Counted from the stretch's first letter, positions 18,325 to 28,500 are shown. The stretch: 33,587 bases of DNA from Anaerovorax odorimutans DSM 5092 (GCF_000426305.1 NZ_AUFC01000032.1:1-33587); one strand, 5' to 3'. The notes: generated by a model from the letters alone, not told the origin. Numbers and translations: made by a program.

Positions 18325-20865
18325 CTATTTTTTTAGATAAAACATTTTTTCCAATTCTAACCGTTTATTCCTTCCATCACCTACAATATGCAGCTTATCA
18401 AAAATACGATTCAGTTGATTTTTAACCGTACTCTCAGAAAGGTGCAGCATTTTTGCAATTTCTAAATTCATCCTCCTCTGTGCCGCTAACTTTGCAATTT
18501 CCAGTTCACGCTTTGTCAGACCATAATCTTCATCTTCGCCCCAGATTCCCTGTAGAATTTTTCGTTTTCCAATATTAAATTGACGACCTAAAGAAATAAT
18601 TTTGCGGATTTCATCCGTGTAAATACCGGATTTTTGTAATGTAGCCAGCTCTTTAGAAATATAACAATAGTTCTCTGCAAATGGCATTACAATACCATCA
18701 GGCAATGCCATATCTAATGCTATATTCAGCTCGTTTTTTGCTTCTCTGCTGCAAGAAAGGGCTGAATAAGCTGAAGCAAGTTGAATATGTAACCATATTT
18801 CACACAATACATTGTTATAAACGCTGTACAACTCTTCACATTCCTCACGCCTAGCGATTACTTCCGTCCATTGCTTCTTTGCAAGTAAAAGTTGATTATA
18901 AAAGGTAAGCAGCATTGGCGTAGCAGGAAACATAACCAATGCCTCCGAAAGCCGTCCCTCTCTAAACCACTCCGGTGCATCATCAGAATGTCCAAGTTGT
19001 GCGTAAATAAAACCCTGGCACATATCCAGCGTAGAAAGAAGTGTGTACTGTCGCTCTTGTCTGAGCCATTCCTGTGATTCTGCAAGCAATTTTTCCATAG
19101 TTACCGAATCGCCCTTAAACAAGGCTAAACGAATGGAAAGGAAATCGCAATCTATCATAATGCTGAACTGGTTTTTTCGTTTAGCTGCCGCTCTTGCTTT
19201 ACGGTTGAAAATATCTGCATCAGTAAAAATACCTCGCTCATAACAAAGGTCTGCATAAAATCCATGTTCTGCCCCACTTCCATGACCATCTGATAATTTA
19301 TAGAAATAAGGCATACATTCTTGCATTTCCATATTTTCACTATCTGCACCTCCCACCGTTCGGTGGTACATCATAAAAATAGATGGAGCAGAGAAAGTCC
19401 ATGCACCCTTTTGATCAATGCTAACCGATGTCCGTCCAAGAAGAGTACAAGCGCGGCGGTGGTATTCACTCATAGCCGAAATGTTATTGTAACTAAGAAA
19501 GCTTTCGGATACCTCCGCATCACCCAGAAGATTATTGCGCTCTTCCTCGGTCAGCGAGTTATCTTGTTCCAATGCCCTTAAAAGTAACTTTTTAAGACGT
19601 AATATTTCAGAAATATTGTGAAAAGAAAACATCTTCACCATACAAGAAACTATAGTAATAGGAAATTTTAACAGATATTCTTCAGGGCACTCTTTTATCC
19701 AACGGAAAAACTCATTACTATGTTCCGAATGTAAACTTTTAGCTCTATCCTCTCCCAGTGAAGTAAGAAGACCTTCCCAATCAAAAGCTTGTGCAAATGC
19801 AAAATCTGCAAGAACATATTCTTTTTCTTTTAAATACCACCATCCCAGTAAAGAAAGATTTTTTCTTTGATACTCTATTGGTTTTTTTGTAAATTTTATA
19901 CGAACACATTGTCTTAACATGTGATGACATCTATATATACCAGTCTCACTAAGTTTAATAAAAGCATTATTTTGAAAAAGAGATTTAAGTATCATCTTAG
20001 CATCCGGTTGCTGCCACAAATATTCCACTTGCTTTACTGTAAACTCATCCATCATGCCTGTTAATATAAGGAATTCTCGATGACGCTCCATTAACGGCTC
20101 CAAAAGCACTTGATTTATTATAGTAAAAATATCTGTTGTTTCAGCAGTCAATTTGCCTGTTTGTACATAAGCTTTGAAATTAAGATAAATCATTGAAATC
20201 CAACCTTCACTCATATTGGAAAGGGTTTTAATATCCCTTGAAGAGAAGTTAAGACCACAGCGCTTTGCATAAAGACCTACCTCCGTCTCGCTCAAACGTA
20301 GATCATCTGCTGTAATCTCATACAATGTAATGCCCATACGCATCCTTTCATCACTACTGAAAATTTGATTACGAGAGAGTAAGATAATATGAACACAATC
20401 AGGTAAACGACGAGATAGAAAAATTAAAAAAGTTACCAGATGTTTATGTGAAAATATATGTAAATCATCCATAACAAAACGTATGGGATAATTACTTTGT
20501 TCAAGTGCATCCTCTAAAAGCTCAGTCATAACTGACATGGCACGTGTATCTTCCGGATATCCCAATTCCTTAAGTTGTCCTGCTAATTCAGGATAATCAC
20601 GAAAAGCCCTGCAGAATCCATTCCAAAAATCAATAACACTGTCTGTAACGATTATTTGTTTTAAGAGAATAGTGCCCGTCTTATGTCTCTTATGATACTT
20701 TACCCACCAGTCCATAGCTGTAGTTTTTCCGTATCCCATAGGAGCAATGACAGTGGTAATTGGGAAGCGATCCATATCCAAAAGCCGTTGCTTTAATCGG
20801 TCAGTGATAAAAATATCATTCATATGCGGGTAATTTTTTATCGTTAGTTCTTTTGTATACGACAT
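18325..20865 (-). CDS. MalT/LuxR-type ATP-dependent transcriptional regulator (846 aa), regulator 1
   Basis: This is a STAND-family activator with an N-terminal NTPase, a middle helical/TPR-like sensor region and a C-terminal LuxR helix-turn-helix. Walker A is APMGYGKTT at about 41-49 and Walker B is IRFVMDDLHIF. SEGWISMIYL marks the NTPase-associated helical part. The DNA-binding domain is the last 70 residues (LTKRELEIAKLA, NLEIAKMLHLSESTVKNQL). The ATG at 20865 has GGGAGG 7 bases upstream and is preferred over the ATG at 20907, which lacks such a site. The protein is paralogous to the 28829-31315 regulator (shared DGHGSGAE/NGHSSGGE block and architecture). It lies directly upstream of the giant SLH operon on the same strand, so control of that operon is likely but inferred. 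The ligand is unknown. Confidence 0.9.
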   Translation of the reverse strand: MSYTKELTIKNYPHMNDIFITDRLKQRLLDMDRFPITTVIAPMGYGKTTAMDWWVKYHKRHKTGTILLKQIIVTDSVIDFWNGFCRAFRDYPELAGQLKELGYPEDTRAMSVMTELLEDALEQSNYPIRFVMDDLHIFSHKHLVTFLIFLSRRLPDCVHIILLSRNQIFSSDERMRMGITLYEITADDLRLSETEVGLYAKRCGLNFSSRDIKTLSNMSEGWISMIYLNFKAYVQTGKLTAETTDIFTIINQVLLEPLMERHREFLILTGMMDEFTVKQVEYLWQQPDAKMILKSLFQNNAFIKLSETGIYRCHHMLRQCVRIKFTKKPIEYQRKNLSLLGWWYLKEKEYVLADFAFAQAFDWEGLLTSLGEDRAKSLHSEHSNEFFRWIKECPEEYLLKFPITIVSCMVKMFSFHNISEILRLKKLLLRALEQDNSLTEEERNNLLGDAEVSESFLSYNNISAMSEYHRRACTLLGRTSVSIDQKGAWTFSAPSIFMMYHRTVGGADSENMEMQECMPYFYKLSDGHGSGAEHGFYADLCYERGIFTDADIFNRKARAAAKRKNQFSIMIDCDFLSIRLALFKGDSVTMEKLLAESQEWLRQERQYTLLSTLDMCQGFIYAQLGHSDDAPEWFREGRLSEALVMFPATPMLLTFYNQLLLAKKQWTEVIARREECEELYSVYNNVLCEIWLHIQLASAYSALSCSREAKNELNIALDMALPDGIVMPFAENYCYISKELATLQKSGIYTDEIRKIISLGRQFNIGKRKILQGIWGEDEDYGLTKRELEIAKLAAQRRMNLEIAKMLHLSESTVKNQLNRIFDKLHIVGDGRNKRLELEKMFYLKK

Positions 20866-21299
20866 AGCAATTCCTCCCTGGTTATCCACAAAAATACACG
20901 CTTCCATTTAAAAGCTATATATGTTTAGCATATTTATCTTCTAACACTTAATAAACCGTTATTTAATTTTAAATATATAATTTCCTTATGTATATAAACA
21001 GAAGGAAAGTAATTTTTATTTTATTGTTGGTTTTTTCAGATTAATTATAAATAATTCAATGCATAATATAAAAAATTATACCATATTTAATGATAAAAAT
21101 AAAATTATGGCTCAACTGTTTTGTTATGAAATCTACAAATTATCAAATAATTATGCAAGAAGAAAAAACTACATAAACAACGAGGAAAAAACTTAAAATT
21201 AAAATAAATAAGAAAAGAACGTTACTAACTATATCTGAGTTTTCTGTCTTTGCAACTTCAGGTATTTTTGTGAAAATAATTCTCACTCAGTTTTTTTAA
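20866..21299. other. AT-rich intergenic region upstream of regulator 1
   Basis: This stretch must hold the promoter of regulator 1. A TATAAT lies on the minus strand near 21076, but without a convincing -35. No complete gene is visible. The far end runs into the decayed DUF2442 copy. Confidence 0.5.
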
Positions 21300-21300
21300 G

Positions 21301-21336
21301 ATCCTCTTTCGGATACACTTCTTTTATCTATTTCAT
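21301..21336 (-). pseudogene. Decayed 5' fragment of a DUF2442 gene
   Basis: Read from 21336 on the minus strand the codons give M-K-stop-I-K-E-V-Y-P-K-E-D, against M-A-E-I-K-E-V-H-P-R-E-D at the start of the intact gene at 28731. The third codon (GAG in the intact copy) is TAG here, and similarity ends after about 12 codons. It is part of a longer direct repeat that includes the neighbouring hairpin. Confidence 0.7.
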
Positions 21337-21352
21337 AAAATCCCAGATAAAT

Positions 21353-21389
21353 AAAAAATAACCACTATACAAATTCGTACAGTGGTTAT
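21353..21389 (-). terminator. Terminator of the 2341-aa SLH gene
   Basis: A 13-bp perfect stem (ATAACCACTGTAC / GTATAGTGGTTAT) with a 6-base loop is followed on the minus strand by TTTTTTAT. It lies about 70 bases past the SLH gene stop. Confidence 0.85.
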
Positions 21390-21456
21390 CAGTACCAAAT
21401 AGGTGGTTTTAACGGGTAGTTTATAAATTTCAAGGGTTTCCATCTATTGTTTCTGT

Positions 21457-24400
21457 CTATTTTTCTGGTACTCGGAGTACATCACCGGGGTGTATGAGGG
21501 AGAACCGGCTTTTGTTGTTCAGCCGTTCCAACTCACTCATGGTGCAACCCTGCCTGTGGGCAATGCTCCAGAAGCTATCGCCTTTTTCCACGATGTATGT
21601 GGTGTACCTCAGATTTTTCGGTATATCCGCTGTCACGCCGTACTGGTCGAAGGTGTAGGTCGAACCGTCAATGTCTTTCTTTCCAGTGATAGGCTTACCG
21701 TTTTCGTAGTACATCCATTTGCCAGAATCATTCATCGTCCAGCCCTGCATGGTATCACTAGAGATTACTAGCTCTACAAAGCGGTGAAGTACAGCGGACA
21801 TCTCGGCTCTTGTGGCCGTACCCTGTGGATCAAAGAGATTGTCGTTTTTGCCGCTGATTATCCCCGCCATCTGCATCTCTTTTACGGCCTCCTTGGCGTA
21901 GGCGCTGATTTTGGCGTTGTCAGCAAAGGTGTTTTCCACATAAACCTTCGGCAAGGTATAGCCCACGGTCTTAGCATAGTTGCTCATAACGACCGCCATC
22001 TGCTCACGAGTGACAAACTGATTCGGGGCAAAATACTTGTTGCCAACACCATTTACTATACTATTCTTGCTTGCCCACTCAATGTAACCCATGTAATAAA
22101 CGTCGCTTTTCACATCGGTGAAGCTGCTCTTTGCATAGTCGCTCACATCGACCTCTGCTAATCGACCCAGGGCGGTGACAAACATCCCCCTTGTCATGGC
22201 GGTATTCGGGCTGAAGGCGGTCTTAGAGGTACCACTGAACAATCCACGATTTAACAAAAATGAAATATCATTCTTGGCCCAATGGTTGCCCACATCGTTA
22301 AAGGTAGGCGCATCATTTTTGTAGCCAACACCATAGACAGAGAAGTGAGAGGTAGAAAAACGAAGCACCTCGTTCACGCTGTCATAGACAGAGTTTAAAA
22401 GCCACTGCACCTTGCCCTTTGCGTCCACATAGACCGCCTGCACATTACCGGCCTGCTCGTTTACGCCGAGGGAATAGGGAATTGCCACCGATATACTGCC
22501 TGCGCCGAAGTTTTGTACTGTCTTGCCTCCATAGCCGACCTCCAAATCAAATACCGGGCGGGAGCCGATAGCGGCCTTAGCATTGCCGGTGAGCTTGCTG
22601 CTGTCCCTGCTGGTAGCTGTGATGTTCACATCTGTGCACGCCTGCTTATTAATTTCCTTTACCGCAGCTAAATCCAGCGTAATGCGGATATCCGAACTAT
22701 CGGGCGCCAGTGTGATGTGTGAGATTTTATTGGCAAGGATGTACGCCTGTGCCGTTTTCGGCAGATTAAAGGCAACGCTGTTTACCGCCTTATTTCCGAT
22801 ATTCACCTTCATCACGAGGGTGATACCATTTTGCTCAATGCCGTTTTTCTTTGCCTCAGCCATCCCCTTTTCATAGGCATCTCTCACAGATTTTTCTGTA
22901 ATAGTTGCCGCCGCACTGCCGCCGCTGACTTTGCCCTCCACCTTGATTTCGCTTTGAGTGGGACTGTTGGGCTTATCTTTTGACGGTGGGGTTACCGTGA
23001 TATCGGAATCATCATCAGAGTGTGAATCTCCGCCACTATTATGACCACCACCGCTATTATTGCTACCGCCGTCGCCCGCATTCACGGTGAAGGACAGACT
23101 GAGTGTCAGGGAAACGCCATTGTTTCCGGTGATGCTCAGGATATCGGTATGCGTTCCCACCGCCAGACCCGTCTTAGGCCGTACGCTCAATGTAGCTATA
23201 CCACCGGTGGCTATGTTCTCGTCGGAAAGCGCCGTGCTGATTTCAAATTCACTGCCGCTATTGAGCGATGCAGTCAATCCGCTTATGTCACCCGTTCCGG
23301 TATTTTCAATAGTGAATACCTGTGCCGTTTGCTCACCATAGCTCTCCGTCGCTGCTGTAAAAGTTTTGTTGGTGGGGGTGACGGTTGCAGTGTAGGTCGA
23401 ACTGTTAAACCCGAAGGTAAGTGTTGTACCGTCTGGCAGCGTATTAAGCGTTGTACCCGGTGCATAAAAAATTGTGCCGTCATACCAGCCCAGCGTGCCT
23501 GTTCCGGTGCCGGTCACGTTGAAGCCGTTTGCTTGTGTGATTGCCGGCAGGGTCAGCGTGCCGGTGTAAACCACAGTGGCTGATGTGAGGGAACCACTGC
23601 CCAGCGTACCCTTGTTTCCCATATCATAGGTGACGGTTTTCAGCGCGTCAGCCCCCAAAGCAGCAGGGTTCAGAATTTCAAGGGCGGGCCGCCAACTTAC
23701 CCAGTTGCCACTGGCCGCAGCTTCACTGTTAGCCCAAAGTCGGCCGACAGTATCATAAGCGCGTAAAGCACGATACTGACTGCCCTCAAAATATGTGTCC
23801 TGCCCCCAAGAAAAATTATCGTCAACATTTTTAATGTAAGGACCTTTGTTCAAAATCTGATCCCATTCGTTGGTCAGCGGTATCCCTCTCTCGTCGCTGC
23901 CGGATTCCCCGTTAGAACGGCTCCCCACCGACAAAGAACGCAGGGTATAATCAACACCGTCCGACTTGTAGATCTTGCCAAAGATAAGATCCCCATTATT
24001 AAGTTCATCCCACGACACCTCATTGGTTATATTAAAACCCGCCACAAACAGGCTGCGGTCAGCTGGCGCTGCATTAGCAGATGCGCTCGTATCTCCGCTG
24101 GAGCTTTCGTCCAACGAATAGGCATTCACCGTACCGGCATAGGTAAAGGGCACCCATTTCAGGCTTGCGTCCGGTAGGGCCGTGTTTTTTGTACCCGGCA
24201 CCCCCGCTCCCGACAGGTCGAAGTAACAGATTCCGCCGGGGGTAAGGGTAAACTGTTCTTCCGGGGCGACCCATGCGTCAACGGTCACATCTATATTGAG
24301 ATCCAATGAAATGCCGTTCGGATTATTGACACCGTCCGGCAGGGTGACCGTTGCCGCCACCGTGAAGGTCTGCGCGGCGGTTTTGAACGGTAAATAAGTG

Positions 24401-27400
24401 CTTGCCGCCACATCCCAATCCACATCCGCCTGCACATCACCGTTATTGGTCATAAGCGTAACCTTTGCAGGCAGCCCCAGTGCGGACGCACTCTTTGCTG
24501 TTCCGTTGGCTACCCCTGTAATGTCAGTCGGCACGGTAATGCTGACCAAATTAACAGTCACGGTGAAGGATAGATTCACCGTCAGGGAAATGCCATTGTT
24601 TCCAGTGATAGTCAGCGTATCGGTATAGGCGCCTGTTGATAGCCCCATCTTAGGCCGCACGCTCAATGTAACGGTATTGCCGGAAATAACGCTGTCGCCG
24701 GAAAGCGCCGTGCTGATTTCAAAAGCTGAGCCGTCATTCAGCGACGCGGTTAATCCGCTTATGTCACCCGTTCCGGTATTTTCGATGGTGAACACTTGTG
24801 CCGGCTGCTCACCGTAGCCCTTCATTGCCGCCGTAAAGGTCTTGTCGTCAGGATCAATGGTTGCGGTGTAGGCCGGCGATGCATTCACGGTGAAGGACAA
24901 GCTTGCCGTCAGAAAAATGTCATTGTCCCCGGTAATGGTCAGGGTATCGGTATAGTCCCCCACAGCCAGCCCCGTCTTAGGCCGTACGCTCAATATGACT
25001 GTATTGCCGGCAGCAACGCCGTCGCCGGAAAGCGCCGCGCTGATTTCAAAGGCAGAGCCGTCATTCAGCGATGCCGTTAATCCGCTTATGTCGCCTATTC
25101 CGGTATTTTCGATGGTGAACACTTGTGCCGTCTGCTCACCGTAGCTCTCCGTTGCCGCCGTAAAAGTCTTGTTGTTGGGGGTAACGGTTGCAATATACGA
25201 CGAGCTGTTAAACCCGGCGGTAAGTGTCGCGCCATCTGTCAGCGTATCAAGCGCTGCGCCCGGTGCATAAAAATTCGTGCCGTCATACCAGCCCAGCGTG
25301 CCCGTGCCTGTGGCGGTCACGTTGAAGCCGTTTGCTTTTGTGATTTCCGGCAGGGTCAGCGCACCGGTGTAAACCACAGTGGCTGATGTGAGGGAACCAC
25401 TGCCCAGCTTGCCGTTACCGCCCATGTCATAGGTAACGGTTTTCAGCGCATCAAACCCCAAAGCAGCAGGGTTCAGAATTTCAAGGGCGGGTCGGAAGCC
25501 GCGGGCATTGCCAGTACCGTAGTAGCCGGCATAATCGCATTTCACCCAATCGCGCACGTTCGAACCCCCACGGGAAGCGCGGAAATGGGATTCTCCGGAT
25601 TTTGTATCCTGTCCAAAAGAACGAATAACACTGTAATTTTTAATGTAATTGCCTTTATTCAAAAGCTGATCCCATTCGTTGTTTTTCGGGATTCCTCTCT
25701 TATTGTTGCCGGATTCACCGTTAGAGCTACTTCCCTGTGACAGGGAACGCAGGGTATAATCAACCCCCCCGGACCTATAGGCCTTGCCAAAGATAAGCCC
25801 GTCGTTATTATATGTATACCAGTTCATCGTATGAGTAACAACATAGTTTGCCACAAACAAACTGCGGTCGGATGGCGTGCCGCCGCCATCTGAAAATTCT
25901 GTCAACGAATAGGCATTCACCGTACCCGCATAGGTAAAGGGTACCCATTGCAGGCTTTTATCCGGCAAGGGGATATTATAAAGCTGACCCGGCACATTCT
26001 CTTTCGACAGGTTGAAGTAATAGGTTTCGCCGAGGGTGAGGTCAAATTGTTCTTCCGGGGCGAGCCATGCAAGCGCCGACACACTGATGCTGGTGGTCAG
26101 GGGAACACTGTTCGGGTTATCCACGCCATCCGGCAGAGTGACCGTTCCCGCCACTGTAAAGGTCTGCGCGGCGGTGTCGAATGGGGAATAAGCGCTTGCT
26201 GCCACATTCCAATCCACATCTGCCTGCATATCACCGTTATTGGTGACAAGCGTCACCTTTGCAGGCAGCCCCAGCGCAGACGCATTTTTTTCTGTTTCGT
26301 TGGCTACCCCTGTAATGTCAGTCGGCGCGGTAATGCTGACCAGCGTTACCTGCACTGTAAAGGACAGACTGGCCGTCAGGAAAATGCCATTGTCTCCGGT
26401 AATGGTTAGGATATCGGTATAGTTCCCCACAGCCAGCCCCGTCTTAGGTCGTACGCTCACTGTAGCCGCACCGCCGGTGGCTATGTTCTCGTCGGAAAGC
26501 GCCGTGCTGATTTCAAAGGCAGAGGCAGCGCCGTCATTCAGCGATGCGGTCAATCCGGTAATATTGTCTGCTCCCGTGTTCTCAATGGTAAACTCTTGTG
26601 CCGTCTGCTCACCGTAACCCTCCGTTTCCGTCGTAAAGGCCTTTTTGTTGGGACTGACGGTTGCGATATACGACGAACTGTTAAACCCGAAAGTAAGTGT
26701 TGCGCCGTCTAGCGTATTAAGCGCTGCGCCCGGTGCATAAAAATTCGTGCCGTCATACCAACCCCATGTGCCTGCGCCTGTGCCGGTCACGTTGAAGCCG
26801 TTTTCCGGCGTGATTTCCGGCAGGGTCAGCGTGCCGGTGTAAACTACGGTGGCTGATGTGAGGGAACCGCTGCCCAGCGTGCCATTGCCGCCCATGTCAT
26901 AGGTGACGGTTTTCAGCGCATCAGTCCCCAAAGCAGCAGAGTTCAGAATTTCAAGGGCGGGTCGGAGACCAGTGTACTGGTTATCGTCGCTGCTGCTTTT
27001 GCTCTGCCACATGCGGGCGTTGGAGTACCCCCGTACAGTGTAATTTGCGCTGTCGGAAGAAGATGTATCCTGTCCCCATGTATAAATGTTACTGTAACCT
27101 TTGATATAATCGCCTTTGTTCAAAATCTGATCCCATTCGTTGATCAGCGGGGTTCCTCTCTCATTGCTGTCGGCTTGACCGTTAGAACTACTCCCCATCG
27201 ACAGGGAACGCAGGGTATAATCAACACCGCCTGACTCGTAGGTCTTGCCAAAGATAAAATCCTCATTATTAAGGCCATCCCACGACACCGTATGAGTTAT
27301 ATTATAATCCGCCACAAATAGGCTGTGGTCAGATGTCGGCGCATTGTTTGACGCTTCCTCGTCCCCGACGGCGCTTTCATCCAACGAATAGGCATTCAGC

Positions 27401-28482
27401 GTACCCACATAGGTAAAGGGCACCCAATTCAGGTTCGCGTCCGGTAGGGCAGCATTTATTGTCCCCGGTACACCTGCTCCCGACAGGTCGAAGTAATAGG
27501 TTTCGCCGGAGATGAGGTCAAACTGTTCTTTTACATTGCCATATCCTGCCGTAAGGGTTGCGCCTGTCGTCAAATCGTTAAGCTTTGTTCCCGCCTGGTA
27601 AAAATTATTGCTTTCATCATACCAGCCCAGTTTACCCATATCGGATGCGCCGGTATATTTGAAGCCGTTTTCTGCCGTGATTTCGGGCAACTCCAGCGCG
27701 CCAGTATAAACTACGGTAGCTGATGTCAGCGAACCGCTGCCCAGCGTGCCATTGCTGCCCATATCATAGGTGATGGTTTTCAACGCGTTAGAGCTCAGTG
27801 AGCCGGGGTTCAGAATTTCAAGAGCGGGCCGCCAGCCGTAATTCGACGTATATTTATTATGCTTATTGAAGTAATCCCAATTTCGGCTCGATGTATAGCC
27901 GCGCACAGCACGATAATTACTAGAATATGTATCCTGGCCCCAAGAAAAAATTTTATTGTAATTTTTAATGTAAGGGCCTTTGTCCAAAATCTGATCCCAT
28001 TCGTTGGTCAGCGGTGTTGCTTTGGAATAACCATACGAGTTATTCCCCATCGACAAGGAACGCAGCGTATAATCAACGCCGCCCGATTCGTAAGCCTTGC
28101 CAAAGATAAGCCCTTGGTCATTATAGGTATTCCATGGCGTCGTATGGGCTACATTGTAATCCGCCACAAACAGGCTGTGTTTATATCGTGTTGCAGCAGC
28201 AGATGCGCCCCTATCTCCGTTGGCGTTTTCATCCAACGAATAGGCGTTCACCGTACCTACATAGATAAAGGGTACCCACTTAAGGCTTGTGTCCGGTAGG
28301 TTGCCATATCTTGTGCTCGGCACCCCCTCTCCCGACAGGTCGAAGTAATAGGTTCCGCCGACGGCGAGGTCAAACTCTTCTTGTAATGTTTCAGCTGCCG
28401 CTGTAATCGGCATTAACCCCAGCACCATGACCATGGTCAGTGCCCACGCCAGCACACGCCGGCTTCCTTTATTTTTACTCAT
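21457..28482 (-). CDS. Giant SLH/LysM surface protein with four long repeats (2341 aa)
   Basis: A signal peptide covers residues 1-30. Four long repeats start near residues 33, 318, 811 and 1406. Each opens EEQFDL-type/YYFDLSG and continues WVPFTY-GT-NAYSL, LFVADYN, FGK-Y-SGGVDYTLRSLS, NEWDQILNKG, GQDT, a variable block, RPALEILN, TYDMGGNGTLGSGSLTSATVVYTG and LGWYDGTNFYAPG. Between and after them are IENTG/LSVRPKTGLAVG Ig-like modules and Big_4-like segments (VSITAPTDITGVAN). After a Gly/Ser/Asp linker (about 1803) come an SLH-associated domain, three SLH repeats (about 2060-2231), a cell-wall-binding-type repeat (GWTMNDSGKWMYYENGKP) and a C-terminal LysM (about 2294-2341). The ATG at 28482 has AGGAGGG. 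It follows DUF2442 by 18 bp. Its G+C is visibly higher than that of the rest of the window. A surface binding or recognition role is inferred. Confidence 0.92.
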   Translation of the reverse strand: MSKNKGSRRVLAWALTMVMVLGLMPITAAAETLQEEFDLAVGGTYYFDLSGEGVPSTRYGNLPDTSLKWVPFIYVGTVNAYSLDENANGDRGASAAATRYKHSLFVADYNVAHTTPWNTYNDQGLIFGKAYESGGVDYTLRSLSMGNNSYGYSKATPLTNEWDQILDKGPYIKNYNKIFSWGQDTYSSNYRAVRGYTSSRNWDYFNKHNKYTSNYGWRPALEILNPGSLSSNALKTITYDMGSNGTLGSGSLTSATVVYTGALELPEITAENGFKYTGASDMGKLGWYDESNNFYQAGTKLNDLTTGATLTAGYGNVKEQFDLISGETYYFDLSGAGVPGTINAALPDANLNWVPFTYVGTLNAYSLDESAVGDEEASNNAPTSDHSLFVADYNITHTVSWDGLNNEDFIFGKTYESGGVDYTLRSLSMGSSSNGQADSNERGTPLINEWDQILNKGDYIKGYSNIYTWGQDTSSSDSANYTVRGYSNARMWQSKSSSDDNQYTGLRPALEILNSAALGTDALKTVTYDMGGNGTLGSGSLTSATVVYTGTLTLPEITPENGFNVTGTGAGTWGWYDGTNFYAPGAALNTLDGATLTFGFNSSSYIATVSPNKKAFTTETEGYGEQTAQEFTIENTGADNITGLTASLNDGAASAFEISTALSDENIATGGAATVSVRPKTGLAVGNYTDILTITGDNGIFLTASLSFTVQVTLVSITAPTDITGVANETEKNASALGLPAKVTLVTNNGDMQADVDWNVAASAYSPFDTAAQTFTVAGTVTLPDGVDNPNSVPLTTSISVSALAWLAPEEQFDLTLGETYYFNLSKENVPGQLYNIPLPDKSLQWVPFTYAGTVNAYSLTEFSDGGGTPSDRSLFVANYVVTHTMNWYTYNNDGLIFGKAYRSGGVDYTLRSLSQGSSSNGESGNNKRGIPKNNEWDQLLNKGNYIKNYSVIRSFGQDTKSGESHFRASRGGSNVRDWVKCDYAGYYGTGNARGFRPALEILNPAALGFDALKTVTYDMGGNGKLGSGSLTSATVVYTGALTLPEITKANGFNVTATGTGTLGWYDGTNFYAPGAALDTLTDGATLTAGFNSSSYIATVTPNNKTFTAATESYGEQTAQVFTIENTGIGDISGLTASLNDGSAFEISAALSGDGVAAGNTVILSVRPKTGLAVGDYTDTLTITGDNDIFLTASLSFTVNASPAYTATIDPDDKTFTAAMKGYGEQPAQVFTIENTGTGDISGLTASLNDGSAFEISTALSGDSVISGNTVTLSVRPKMGLSTGAYTDTLTITGNNGISLTVNLSFTVTVNLVSITVPTDITGVANGTAKSASALGLPAKVTLMTNNGDVQADVDWDVAASTYLPFKTAAQTFTVAATVTLPDGVNNPNGISLDLNIDVTVDAWVAPEEQFTLTPGGICYFDLSGAGVPGTKNTALPDASLKWVPFTYAGTVNAYSLDESSSGDTSASANAAPADRSLFVAGFNITNEVSWDELNNGDLIFGKIYKSDGVDYTLRSLSVGSRSNGESGSDERGIPLTNEWDQILNKGPYIKNVDDNFSWGQDTYFEGSQYRALRAYDTVGRLWANSEAAASGNWVSWRPALEILNPAALGADALKTVTYDMGNKGTLGSGSLTSATVVYTGTLTLPAITQANGFNVTGTGTGTLGWYDGTIFYAPGTTLNTLPDGTTLTFGFNSSTYTATVTPTNKTFTAATESYGEQTAQVFTIENTGTGDISGLTASLNSGSEFEISTALSDENIATGGIATLSVRPKTGLAVGTHTDILSITGNNGVSLTLSLSFTVNAGDGGSNNSGGGHNSGGDSHSDDDSDITVTPPSKDKPNSPTQSEIKVEGKVSGGSAAATITEKSVRDAYEKGMAEAKKNGIEQNGITLVMKVNIGNKAVNSVAFNLPKTAQAYILANKISHITLAPDSSDIRITLDLAAVKEINKQACTDVNITATSRDSSKLTGNAKAAIGSRPVFDLEVGYGGKTVQNFGAGSISVAIPYSLGVNEQAGNVQAVYVDAKGKVQWLLNSVYDSVNEVLRFSTSHFSVYGVGYKNDAPTFNDVGNHWAKNDISFLLNRGLFSGTSKTAFSPNTAMTRGMFVTALGRLAEVDVSDYAKSSFTDVKSDVYYMGYIEWASKNSIVNGVGNKYFAPNQFVTREQMAVVMSNYAKTVGYTLPKVYVENTFADNAKISAYAKEAVKEMQMAGIISGKNDNLFDPQGTATRAEMSAVLHRFVELVISSDTMQGWTMNDSGKWMYYENGKPITGKKDIDGSTYTFDQYGVTADIPKNLRYTTYIVEKGDSFWSIAHRQGCTMSELERLNNKSRFSLIHPGDVLRVPEK
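23080..28386 (-). repeat. Four long coding repeats inside the 2341-aa SLH protein
   Basis: Each unit of roughly 280-600 codons combines a lectin/FGE-like-looking domain, a TYDMGGNGTLGSGS beta module and Ig-like modules. The order and number of Ig-like and Big_4 modules differ between units. DNA identity is high across most of each unit (for example the stretches around 23630, 25430, 26890 and 27760). It collapses in one short block per unit: about 27829-27930, 26961-27065, 25491-25604 and 23689-23795. Confidence 0.85.
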
Positions 28483-28500
28483 CTTCTCATCCCTCCTAAT

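Larger units (their letters stand above)
21301..21389 (-). repeat. Direct repeat, copy A (partner at 28696-28788)
   Basis: This roughly 90-bp segment matches 28696-28788 in the same orientation. The first 30 bases agree at 26 positions, and the hairpin parts are almost identical. It contains a DUF2442 start fragment plus a terminator-like hairpin. The two copies bracket the 2341-aa SLH gene. Confidence 0.75.

Noticed and set aside
23685-27935. A complete diversity-generating retroelement in the window
   Set aside because: No reverse transcriptase, accessory gene or template repeat is present, and the variable blocks differ in length, so only a possible remote relationship is left open.
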